Part shown: in pieces, positions 8,950-15,915 of the stretch | How the letters are laid out: each line of letters begins with the position of its first letter | Position numbering within the stretch: position 1 is the first letter of the stretch | NCBI GenBank assembly: GCA_910588285.1 | Contig: CAJUQB010000054.1 | Location: 1 to 33,760, forward strand | DNA: 33,760 nucleotides | Direction: 5' to 3' | Source of the DNA: an uncultured Lachnospiraceae bacterium | Lineage (GTDB): Bacteria; Bacillota; Clostridia; Lachnospirales; Lachnospiraceae | Program-made: the position numbers and the translations under genes | The notes under the pieces: generated by a model | What the model saw: the letters and a program-made list of their open reading frames with translations, nothing else | Told to the model about the DNA's origin: nothing | The model's database searches: none

Positions 8950-8968
8950 ATACCACCTCTACCCCCAG

Positions 8969-10330
8969 TCAATCACGGAAGATATCGTTCAGCTGATAAA
9001 TAACATCCTTTCCAGTGGACACAATGACCACAGTATCGCCGTTGCGGAAGACAGAATCACCGTTGGGGATCTCTGTCTGGGAACCATGGGAAATGCAGAC
9101 CACCAGAATGTGGGGCTTTAGGCTGATGGTTTTCAGCTTCTCATTGCAGTGGAGGGTCTTGGAATCCACACGGAATTCCATAGCTTCCGCCTGGCCGTCG
9201 GCAATGGTATGTACGGCAAGGGCAGCGCCGGTCTGATTGCGGATGGCGCGCACATAGCGGACAATGGTATTACAGCACAGCTCCTTGGGGCAGATGATGC
9301 TTCCCAGAGGCAGGCTGTCCAACAGGGACGTGTTGTCCATCCGGGCCACCTTGGTGATAATCTGGGGCACACCGCAGGATTTGCCGTAGAGGGAGATCAC
9401 CACATTCAGCTCATCCAGCCCCGTCATGGTCAGCAGGGCGTCGCTGTCAGCAAGGCCTTCGCTTTCCAGCAGATACTGGTTGCTGGCATCCCCCTGGACG
9501 ATGCAGGTGTCGGGAAGCAGGCTGGCCAGCCGGGTACAGACCTGTTCGTCCTGCTCAATCAGCTGGACGGCAACACCGCTTTTGGTAAGCTGCTGCGCCA
9601 GGTAGAAGCTGACCCGGCCGCCGCCGCATATGACCACGCGCTTGGCCTTATGGGTGATAATGCCAAGGTTTTTCAGCATGAGGGTCAGGTTCTTCAGGGG
9701 AGCGGTAACAAAGATGCGGTCGCCGTCCCGCAGGGTAAAATTGCCGTCCGGCGCCACAACCGTTCCGTCCCGCAAAACGGCACAGATCAGGACACGGCAG
9801 TTGACAATGCGGTCCATGTCGCTTAAGGAGACATTGCAGAGCTTACTGGAGGCGTCAATGCGCAGCTCCACAATCTCCACACGCCCCTTGGCGAAGGTGT
9901 CCCGCTTAAGAAAGCCGGGATATTTTAACAGGTGGACAATCTCAATGGCAGCCTGTTTTTCCGGGTTCACAATCAGAGAGAGACCAAATGTCTCACGCAT
10001 CTTATAAATCTGTTCCGTATATTCCGGATTCCGCACCCGGGCAATGGTATGTATCTTCTTATTCAGGCCATGGGCAGTCATGCAGCACAGCAGGTTCAGC
10101 TCATCTGCCCCGGTTGCAGCGATCAGCAGGTCTGCATCCATAACGCCGGCCTGTATGAGGACATTCATGGAAGCGCAATTGCCCTCAATGGCCATGGTAT
10201 CATAACGGATGGCGCTGTCCTCCAGCACCCAGCTGCGAGTATCAATCAGGGTAATATCATAGTTGGCGGGGGACAGCTGCCTTGTCAGGGCTTTTCCCAG
10301 CTTTCCGCAGCCAGCGATGAGAATTTTCAC
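8969..10330 (-). CDS. trkA: TrkA potassium uptake regulatory protein (double RCK)
   Basis: This is the 453-residue cytosolic NAD-binding regulator of the Trk channel. Two RCK units lie in tandem: the first Rossmann motif is GCGKLGKAL at residues 7-15, and the second, GGGRVSFYLAQQL, lies near the middle. Each is followed by an RCK_C-type domain (for example RDGDRIFVTAP and RNGDTVVIVSTG). Length matches TrkA (about 450). Translation starts at a GTG with AGGAGG 7 nt upstream; no better ATG exists. It is the first gene of the trkA-trkH operon and has its own promoter at 10366-10393. Confidence 0.95.
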   Translation of the reverse strand: MKILIAGCGKLGKALTRQLSPANYDITLIDTRSWVLEDSAIRYDTMAIEGNCASMNVLIQAGVMDADLLIAATGADELNLLCCMTAHGLNKKIHTIARVRNPEYTEQIYKMRETFGLSLIVNPEKQAAIEIVHLLKYPGFLKRDTFAKGRVEIVELRIDASSKLCNVSLSDMDRIVNCRVLICAVLRDGTVVAPDGNFTLRDGDRIFVTAPLKNLTLMLKNLGIITHKAKRVVICGGGRVSFYLAQQLTKSGVAVQLIEQDEQVCTRLASLLPDTCIVQGDASNQYLLESEGLADSDALLTMTGLDELNVVISLYGKSCGVPQIITKVARMDNTSLLDSLPLGSIICPKELCCNTIVRYVRAIRNQTGAALAVHTIADGQAEAMEFRVDSKTLHCNEKLKTISLKPHILVVCISHGSQTEIPNGDSVFRNGDTVVIVSTGKDVIYQLNDIFRD

Positions 10331-10365
10331 GATGGAATCCTCCTTGGTACAAATACTTCATACTC

Positions 10366-10393
10366 ATTATAGCAGTAATTAATAAAAAGGCAA
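10366..10393 (-). promoter_or_regulatory. Candidate promoter of trkA-trkH
   Basis: On the minus strand, TTGCCT (10393-10388) and TATAAT (10371-10366) are separated by 16 nt, and the -10 lies about 35 nt upstream of the trkA GTG. The -10 is perfect and the -35 matches 4 of 6. This is a plausible housekeeping-type promoter. Confidence 0.6.
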
Positions 10394-10421
10394 TGGTAAT
10401 TTAGTTATTTTTCACGGGTCA

Positions 10422-10446
10422 GGAATGCGCACTAGCTGCGCATTCC
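10422..10446. repeat. Perfect 10-bp hairpin enclosing a stop codon
   Basis: GGAATGCGCA and TGCGCATTCC are perfectly complementary around the 5-nt loop CTAGC, and the loop holds the stop codon of the flippase-like gene. No T-run follows on either strand, so this is not a standard terminator. The GAATGCGC core is shared with the hairpin at 1368-1390, which suggests a dispersed palindromic repeat. Confidence 0.6.
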
Positions 10447-11484
10447 GTGAGAACATGATTCAGGAGTGAGGGGCGCCGTATGGAGGCGGAGGGCTGCAAC
10501 AGCGGATATGAGGGCGCTGATTATCAGCAGGAAATAGAAGTTAATGCCTCTTGTAACGCACATGGAGGCCGTCAGGGCAGCTCCCGGGAATATGGCGGAA
10601 AAGACCGTTTTGTACATCAGCTCCGTGATGCCCTGGGAGCCGGGCAGGGGCAGCATATCCACGGAAATATAAACCGTGGCCTGGATCATGACAACGGCCA
10701 TCATGGAATGGCCGGTAAGGCCCATGCCCCGATAGATCAGCCAGGTCAGGAAAAATACGGTAAAACGCTGCAGGAAGGTGAACAGTGTCACCAGGGCAAT
10801 GTGGCGCTTATGCTGCAGGAAGAATACCACGGCGTCATGGTAGCGGTCTGACAGCTCAAACAGCTTCTGGCGCCGCTCCTGGTCCGGCTTAAGAATGCGA
10901 AGCTTCAGCAGCAGCCCTTCCCCCCGGACGACGATCCGGCCAAAGCATCTGGGGCTGATCATGACAAACAGAAGCACTGCCACCAGCCCGCCGTTCAGAA
11001 GAAGGCCCAGATAAAACAGGTACAGGTATTCCTTCAGGTAAAGCTTTAGGGAGGGATACCAGAAAACCAGGATCCCCAGGCCGATGAGGACAAGGACCAG
11101 CTTGTAGATCAAGGCCACTGTCATAAGCACTACAGTGCTGTCTGCGATTTTCTGCCCGGATTTTTTCAGATGGTAGAGCTGCATGGGCTGCCCGCCGGTG
11201 GCGGAGGGGGTAATGCCGCAGTAGAAAAATCCGATGAAGGAGATCTTCAGGCAGGTCCACAGGGACACGGAGGACCGGAGGGCCCGGAGCAGATAACAGA
11301 TCATCATGCCTTCGGCGGACACAAAAAACAGGCCGGTGAGTATGGCAGCCACCAGGTAAAAGGGCTGCAGCCGGCCGATGTATTTGAGGATCTCGCCCAT
11401 ATCATTGTTACGGAATATCACATAAAAGGTAATTGCCATCAGCAGAAGGAACAGGACGGCGCTTATTATGTTTTTTCGGTTCAT
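10432..11484 (-). CDS. Flippase-like membrane protein (UPF0104/YbhN, LPG-synthase TM type)
   Basis: This 350-residue polytopic membrane protein resembles the flippase-like transmembrane region of lysylphosphatidylglycerol synthases and the YbhN/AglD family. About eight hydrophobic segments are visible, plus the family motif TPSATGGQP after the third. It lacks the C-terminal aminoacyl-transferase domain of MprF, so lipid lysinylation is not expected; a role in moving a lipid or lipid-linked sugar is possible but unproven. The start is the ATG at 11484, preceded by GGAGG at an 8-nt spacing. An in-frame ATG at 11520 has no ribosome binding site. It is transcribed alone, and its stop lies inside a perfect hairpin. 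Confidence 0.85.
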   Translation of the reverse strand: MNRKNIISAVLFLLLMAITFYVIFRNNDMGEILKYIGRLQPFYLVAAILTGLFFVSAEGMMICYLLRALRSSVSLWTCLKISFIGFFYCGITPSATGGQPMQLYHLKKSGQKIADSTVVLMTVALIYKLVLVLIGLGILVFWYPSLKLYLKEYLYLFYLGLLLNGGLVAVLLFVMISPRCFGRIVVRGEGLLLKLRILKPDQERRQKLFELSDRYHDAVVFFLQHKRHIALVTLFTFLQRFTVFFLTWLIYRGMGLTGHSMMAVVMIQATVYISVDMLPLPGSQGITELMYKTVFSAIFPGAALTASMCVTRGINFYFLLIISALISAVAALRLHTAPLTPESCSHGMRS

Positions 11485-11612
11485 TGTAAAAGCCTCCATT
11501 TTCATACAGTATACTACCATAAGATAAATAATTTGTCAGGAGGAATCTTAAGATTTTCGAAAGAAGAGAGAAAAGGGAGGCGCAGGGAGGGATATTATTT
11601 AGACAAGAGGAA

Positions 11613-11654
11613 GGGTATCCCCTCCTCATCCAAATAGATGAGAAAGAGATACCC
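11613..11654 (-). terminator. Hairpin downstream of the anti-sigma gene
   Basis: The outer arms GGGTATC (11613-11619) and GATACCC (11648-11654) enclose an inner stem CTCATC/GATGAG. Read on the minus strand it lies about 50 nt after the DUF4179 gene stop and is followed by the pyrimidine-rich TTCCTCTTGTCT. This is a likely, imperfect intrinsic terminator for the sigma/anti-sigma operon. Confidence 0.55.
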
Positions 11655-11702
11655 CTCATGTTTGGTTATTTGACAGCAGGATGCAGGCAGGACATGTCAG
11701 CT

Positions 11703-13100
11703 TTATGGCTCTTCAAATACAATCTCCTTGTGGTACAGGGCACGTTCATCCAGCAGCTGCTTGAAGGTCTTTTCCTTTGCCTTTTCCGGGTAATCCTTGG
11801 ACCACCAGTAGCCCTTTAGTTCATCCATATATTCGATATAGTCACAGACATAAACATCTATTTTTGAGGTATCATGTCCGCTGACAGATACAGTATAAGA
11901 AGAGCCGCTGCTTGTTTCCATCAGGTTTCCGTCGGCATCAAGGATGACAAGGAAATGATCCAGATTTTCCTCTTTTTCCACCGTAATCTCCACGGGCGTC
12001 CTGGAAACAGCAAGTATCCCAAGGCCGTTTTCATTGTCATCAAATTCCTGCCGGACAATATTCTGGTCATTTCTTGCGACGTCAAATTCAAAATCCCATG
12101 GGCCCTCCAGGATCCAGCAGCGATAGGAATTGGGGTATGCCAGACAGTCGGGATACATTTCATAGTAAGCATCCCACATATCGTTGCGAAGCTGAAGCTC
12201 TGTATTTTTCTGTTCTTCTGAGAACTGTTCATATGCTTCCTCTGTGAGCCCAAGGCCGTTTTCCTTCATGGCTGCCTCATATTGCGCCAAAAGCTCCTGG
12301 GGCATTTCCGGGCTGGTATCCGTTTGCTTTGTCCCGATAATCTTAGAGAGGGATAGCTTTGCATGGATATTTTCCGGTATTTCAATGTCATGCCCTGCAT
12401 AATACTGCCCCAGGTCAAAACGGATGACGCCAACATAGGTGTAATCATCCACCATCTTGCCGTCGGTGATCAGGCTTCCGCCGTCTCTCCAGTCAATCGC
12501 CCCCTCTTCATCAAAGTCAAAATCAATCAGGCTCTGATGCTCGATTACTGGCTTTCCATTCTGTCCCAGGAAGGTATCGGGGAGCTGTTCTTTGGAATGG
12601 ACGATCAGGCTTAGATACAGGGCAGTTTCGTTACAGTAGGCTTCGGAGAGGGTGACAGTAGTCCCATTGGCAGTTACGCTTTCCATCTCTGTTTGGGCAT
12701 ACTTGACAGGCTCTGCCAGATTGGCGTATTCTCCGGCAAATTCAAGGCCGGCTCCCAGCATATCAAATACATGGCCGATGATGGGCACCTGCGCAAAAAC
12801 TGCTGTTGTGGTAAAGTACATGCAGCAAAAAACGGCGGCCCCTGCAACTGCAAGCCCCCGGAGCCATGCATTGCGAACCTTCTTTTTGCCCTTTGAGGCT
12901 CGTTTCCCTGCCGGCGGGGGGCAAGTCCGTGTATGTGCTTCTGCTGATTGAGCCGAAGCCTTGGCACGGATGCTTGCAAATGCTTCTTCCTTGGCATGTT
13001 CTACCTGTGCCGGAAGGGGGAATTGGCTCCCCATGAGCTGTTTGATGTTATGGTCTAATGACTGGCTGTCAGATTGCAGATGATTTGTTTGTTCTTTCAT
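11703..13100 (-). CDS. DUF4179-type membrane anti-sigma factor
   Basis: This 465-residue single-pass membrane protein would hold the ECF sigma factor encoded just upstream in an inactive state. The cytoplasmic N-terminus (1-78) ends in a basic stretch (KGKKKVRN). One membrane segment follows (about 79-102), then the characteristic VPIIGHVFDMLGAG start of the DUF4179 domain and a long, acidic extracytoplasmic region to the C-terminus. The ribosome binding site GGAGG precedes the ATG. It is the second gene of a two-gene operon, 75 nt after the sigma gene. Family and pairing are well supported; the signal sensed is unknown. Confidence 0.85.
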   Translation of the reverse strand: MKEQTNHLQSDSQSLDHNIKQLMGSQFPLPAQVEHAKEEAFASIRAKASAQSAEAHTRTCPPPAGKRASKGKKKVRNAWLRGLAVAGAAVFCCMYFTTTAVFAQVPIIGHVFDMLGAGLEFAGEYANLAEPVKYAQTEMESVTANGTTVTLSEAYCNETALYLSLIVHSKEQLPDTFLGQNGKPVIEHQSLIDFDFDEEGAIDWRDGGSLITDGKMVDDYTYVGVIRFDLGQYYAGHDIEIPENIHAKLSLSKIIGTKQTDTSPEMPQELLAQYEAAMKENGLGLTEEAYEQFSEEQKNTELQLRNDMWDAYYEMYPDCLAYPNSYRCWILEGPWDFEFDVARNDQNIVRQEFDDNENGLGILAVSRTPVEITVEKEENLDHFLVILDADGNLMETSSGSSYTVSVSGHDTSKIDVYVCDYIEYMDELKGYWWSKDYPEKAKEKTFKQLLDERALYHKEIVFEEP

Positions 13101-13175
13101 TGAAAACCTCCTTGCTGGAGCAGATGATGTGCTCCTGTTTTGTGTGATTGTGCTGCCTGGGGATTGAAGCTGGTT

Positions 13176-13673
13176 TTATTTTTCCAGATATGCGGTCCGG
13201 ATCTGTTCCCTTCCCCGTGCAAGCCTTGTTTTTACTGTATTTTTGTTCAGGTTCAGAAGCTCTGCTATTTCCGGTATGTTGAAGCCCTCCATGTAGTAAA
13301 AGACCAGGATCAGGCGGTATTTTTCGTCAATCAGCTTCAGCACCTCCTTGAATTCAAATTCTGCAAGGGATACATCCTGCCTTGCAGGCTCCGGCAGCTC
13401 CCCCGGCAGGTGCTCTCTCTGGTGGTGACGCAGAATGCCATTGCATTTGTTAATCAGAATCCTGGTGATCCATGTTTTGAAATACGCCTGCTGTTCCAGG
13501 GTATGTAATTTTTCAAAGCAGGTCAGGATGGTATCCTGGATTGCATCTGCAGCGTCCTCGTCATTATTCAGTATTGCATGGGCTACCTTATACATTGCCA
13601 GTGAATTCCTGTCCATCAATTCCAAAAATGCTTCTACATCGCCCTGGACAGCTTTTTCAATCAGCGCCTGCAT
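13176..13673 (-). CDS. ECF-type RNA polymerase sigma factor
   Basis: This 165-residue sigma-70 family protein has the ECF layout. Region 2 lies at about 10-80 and includes ADAIQDTILTCFEKL and FKTWITRILINKC. A short linker follows (about 88-105). Region 4 (about 107-160) has the helix-turn-helix IPEIAELLNLNKNTVKTRLARGR that reads the -35 element. It probably directs transcription of its own operon, with the DUF4179 protein as its antagonist. A GGGAG ribosome binding site precedes the ATG. An ECF-like promoter (GAAACCT near ACATCTAA) lies upstream on the same strand. Confidence 0.92.
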   Translation of the reverse strand: MQALIEKAVQGDVEAFLELMDRNSLAMYKVAHAILNNDEDAADAIQDTILTCFEKLHTLEQQAYFKTWITRILINKCNGILRHHQREHLPGELPEPARQDVSLAEFEFKEVLKLIDEKYRLILVFYYMEGFNIPEIAELLNLNKNTVKTRLARGREQIRTAYLEK

Positions 13674-13743
13674 AAACTCGTCTCCCTTCCATAGCTTTCA
13701 CAGCTGTTTTATCATCCGGATGATTTTGGTTCTTGTACTTATT

Positions 13744-13770
13744 AGATGTACATAGGTGGCCTTAGGTTTC
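13744..13770 (-). promoter_or_regulatory. Candidate autoregulated ECF promoter
   Basis: On the minus strand, TGAAACCT (GAAACCT at 13770-13764) is followed after about 14 nt by ACATCTAA (from 13749 down). This resembles ECF promoters with a GAAAC-type -35 and a CGTC/ATCT-type -10. It sits about 70 nt upstream of the sigma gene, where an autoregulatory site is expected. The matches are by eye only. Confidence 0.45.
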
Positions 13771-13814
13771 AAAAAAAATTCAAAATAATTCAACAAATAT
13801 TTTTTTGCCATGGC

Positions 13815-13843
13815 TTGACAAATGATTCCAATTGTGGTTTACT
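13815..13843 (+). promoter_or_regulatory. Promoter of the ABC exporter leader
   Basis: A perfect -35 TTGACA (13815-13820) is separated by exactly 17 nt from TTTACT (13838-13843, 4 of 6 to consensus). Transcription would start near 13850, giving a leader of about 340 nt before the exporter gene. That leader contains two small ORFs and an intrinsic terminator. Confidence 0.65.
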
Positions 13844-13908
13844 AGCATTAGCGTAAGCAGTATAACAGAAATGATTATAAAATTTGAAGGAAAGCGAGGT
13901 AAAACAAA

Positions 13909-14022
13909 ATGGCAATGATGACAAATTTGATGACAACTGGGAACGGAATTTGGAAGCATATGTTTTATTGGATTACCTCGATGGATTTTGTGCCGGAGCG
14001 GCATCTTTGCGCTCCCCGTTGA
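13909..14022 (+). CDS. 37-residue leader peptide upstream of the ABC exporter
   Basis: A short ORF of 37 codons begins MAMMTNLMTTGNG and ends PERHLCAPR. GAGG at 13896-13899 lies 9 nt before its ATG. It sits between a good promoter and an intrinsic terminator, ahead of a drug-exporter gene pair. Its last codons (13995-14015) form a GGAGCG/CGCTCC stem, so a ribosome stalled there would change the RNA fold. The organisation resembles bmrB, the leader ORF of the Bacillus bmrCD exporter operon, where slow translation of the leader causes antitermination. No sequence similarity to BmrB is claimed. The assignment as a regulatory leader is inference from position, ribosome binding site and structure. 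Confidence 0.65.
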   Translation: MAMMTNLMTTGNGIWKHMFYWITSMDFVPERHLCAPR

Positions 14023-14056
14023 TGTTTGTCTGTCAGCAGCGCTGACAGACGGAGTG
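13995..14056 (+). promoter_or_regulatory. Mutually exclusive RNA stems in the exporter leader
   Basis: CGCTCC (14010-14015) can pair with GGAGCG (13995-14000) inside the first leader ORF. It can also pair, with one G-U wobble, with GGAGTG (14051-14056), which is the ribosome binding site of the hexapeptide ORF. Between them a perfect 10-bp stem, GTCTGTCAGC/GCTGACAGAC (14028-14050), brings the distal partners together. The first pairing leaves the second ribosome binding site free and the second hides it. Ribosome position on the first ORF could therefore control translation of the second. The complementarities are seen directly; the switch is inference. Confidence 0.5.
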
Positions 14057-14062
14057 GAATCA

Positions 14063-14083
14063 ATGTGCAGATACCCATGGTAA
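14063..14083 (+). CDS. Hexapeptide leader ORF (MCRYPW) within the terminator arm
   Basis: ATG-TGC-AGA-TAC-CCA-TGG-TAA encodes MCRYPW. GGAGTGG (14051-14057) sits 5 nt upstream as a ribosome binding site. The last codons, TAC-CCA-TGG, are the 5' arm of the intrinsic terminator (14073-14080), so a ribosome held here would physically block terminator formation. Very short stalling ORFs of this kind control macrolide and drug resistance genes in Gram-positives (for example the msrD and erm leaders). Coding is not proven. Confidence 0.5.
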   Translation: MCRYPW

Positions 14084-14104
14084 TCACATACCATGGGTTT
14101 TTTT
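14073..14104 (+). terminator. Intrinsic terminator/attenuator of the ABC exporter operon
   Basis: ACCCATGG (14073-14080) and CCATGGGT (14091-14098) form a perfect 8-bp stem with a 10-nt loop, followed by seven T residues (14098-14104). It lies after the promoter and before the exporter start at 14191, with no other promoter evident between. It should therefore act as a conditional terminator. Confidence 0.8.
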
Positions 14105-14190
14105 GCGCCCTGACGCAGGCTTTGACTTGGCATGCAGGCAGGATTGCAGGGGCAGATTCATCGAGCAACAGAGAAAGAAGGGGGATTCAT

Positions 14191-15915
14191 TTGAAGAAAT
14201 TAGGCAGTTATATTGTAAAATACTGGTATGCGTATCTGTTTGCCATTGTCTGTATGGTGGTGGCCATTGTGCTGGATATGCTGTATCCCATTATCACAAA
14301 AAGCATTGTGGATGATGTGATTGTGGGTGGGAGGATGGAGCTTCTCACCGGGCTTTTGGCAGGGATTTTCCTGGTGGGGCTGGGGCGCTGCCTGGGCGGA
14401 TACGGGAAGGAGTATACCTTTGACGTAGTCAGCTCCCGGGTGGGCTCCCGGCTTCGGAAGGATCTGTTTTCCCATATCCAGGGGCTTTCCATGGATTATT
14501 TTGACGACACCAATACCGGGGAGCTGATGGCGCGGCTGAAGGATGATGTAGATTACATCTGGGGTGCCCTTGGCTATGTGGGGATGCTGGTGATCGAGGT
14601 GGTGATCCATGTGGCCATTGTGCTGTACTGCATGTTCCGCTTGAGCTGGAGGCTGGCGCTGATTCCCACGGCAGTGATGATTATCATCGGTACCATAGCC
14701 ATTGTCATGGAGCGGAAGCTGGATAAGATATATGAGGAGATCAGCGAGGAAAACGCAGTGCTCACCACCATTGCAGAGGAGAATCTGGCGGGAGTACGCA
14801 CGGTCAAGGCCTTTGCCCGGGAAAAATTCGAGATTCAGAAGTTCTTAAGCCACAACAAGCGGTATTATGACCTGAATATCAGCCAGTCTAAGGTGCTGGT
14901 GCGCTATTATCCCATTTTCCAGTTCGCAGGAAAGCTCCTGCCGGTGGTGATGGTGATCCTGGGGGGCGGCATGGTGGTGCGTGGGGAGATGACCCTGGGA
15001 GCCCTGGTGGCGTTTGCCGAATACTGCCGCAATATTGTCTGGCCCATGGAAATGCTTGGATGGCTCACCAACGACCTGTCCACAGCCATTGCCTCCTACA
15101 AGAAAATCCAGAAGATTTATCAGGAGACCTCTACGATCCGGGAGGCGGAGGAGCCCCTTCTCCTGCCCAGGGTGGCGGGGGGCGTGACCTTTTCCCATGT
15201 GGATTTTTCCAGGGGCGGCAAGAAGATCCTGTCGGATGTGAGCTTTGACCTTGCGCCGGGGAAAACCCTTGGGATTATGGGAGCCACCGGCTCGGGCAAG
15301 AGCTCTATCATCAACCTTCTGCAGCGTTTTTATGATGTGGAGCAGGGACAGGTAAGCCTGGATGGGGAGGATGTGAGGCGGCTCACCCTAAAGCAGCTGC
15401 GCAGCAGCATCTCCGTTGTGATGCAGGATGTATTTCTTTTCTCAGATACCATTGAGGAAAATATCAAGATGGGGAAGCGGAATCATACGGACCGCGATAC
15501 CATGATCCAGGCAGCGGAGCTGGCTCATGCCAGGGGCTTTATTGAACGGATGAACGAGCAGTACGATACGGTGATCGGGGAGCGGGGCGTAGGCCTTTCC
15601 GGCGGGCAGAAGCAGCGGATCAGCATTGCCAGGGCCATTGCCAAGCATGGCCCCATCCTGGTATTGGACGACTCGACCTCCGCCCTGGATATGGAGACAG
15701 AGGCCCAGATCCAGGCAGCATTGGAGGAATTGAAGGATACAACGAAAATCATCATAGGCCACCGGATTTCGGCGGTCCGCAGCGCAGACGAGATCATTTT
15801 CCTGGAAAACGGAAGCGTTGCGGAGCGGGGGAACCACCGGGAGCTGATGGAACAAAAGGGCCTGTACTATGAGACTTATCAGGCCCAGTATGGGGAGGTG
15901 TGTGCATGGCAGTAG
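14191..15915 (+). CDS. Heterodimeric ABC exporter subunit, BmrC-like (degenerate Walker B)
   Basis: This 574-residue half-transporter has an N-terminal membrane domain of about six helices (to about 320) and a C-terminal nucleotide-binding domain. Walker A is GATGSGKSS (about 364-372), the signature LSGGQ is canonical (about 469), and the Walker B region VLDDSTSALD has Asp where the catalytic Glu is normally found. That substitution marks the degenerate-site subunit of exporters such as BmrCD and TM287/288. The start is TTG at 14191, after AAGGGGG (14178-14184); the frame extending upstream to 14026 runs through the terminator and is not used. It overlaps the next gene by 10 nt. The likely role is export of drugs or peptides; the substrate is unknown. 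Confidence 0.9.
   Translation: MKKLGSYIVKYWYAYLFAIVCMVVAIVLDMLYPIITKSIVDDVIVGGRMELLTGLLAGIFLVGLGRCLGGYGKEYTFDVVSSRVGSRLRKDLFSHIQGLSMDYFDDTNTGELMARLKDDVDYIWGALGYVGMLVIEVVIHVAIVLYCMFRLSWRLALIPTAVMIIIGTIAIVMERKLDKIYEEISEENAVLTTIAEENLAGVRTVKAFAREKFEIQKFLSHNKRYYDLNISQSKVLVRYYPIFQFAGKLLPVVMVILGGGMVVRGEMTLGALVAFAEYCRNIVWPMEMLGWLTNDLSTAIASYKKIQKIYQETSTIREAEEPLLLPRVAGGVTFSHVDFSRGGKKILSDVSFDLAPGKTLGIMGATGSGKSSIINLLQRFYDVEQGQVSLDGEDVRRLTLKQLRSSISVVMQDVFLFSDTIEENIKMGKRNHTDRDTMIQAAELAHARGFIERMNEQYDTVIGERGVGLSGGQKQRISIARAIAKHGPILVLDDSTSALDMETEAQIQAALEELKDTTKIIIGHRISAVRSADEIIFLENGSVAERGNHRELMEQKGLYYETYQAQYGEVCAWQ

Noticed and set aside
14026..14190. Upstream extension of the first exporter gene by 55 codons
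   Set aside because: The extension runs through the terminator stem and T-run and overlaps the hexapeptide ORF. The TTG at 14191 has a good ribosome binding site and gives the normal family N-terminus.
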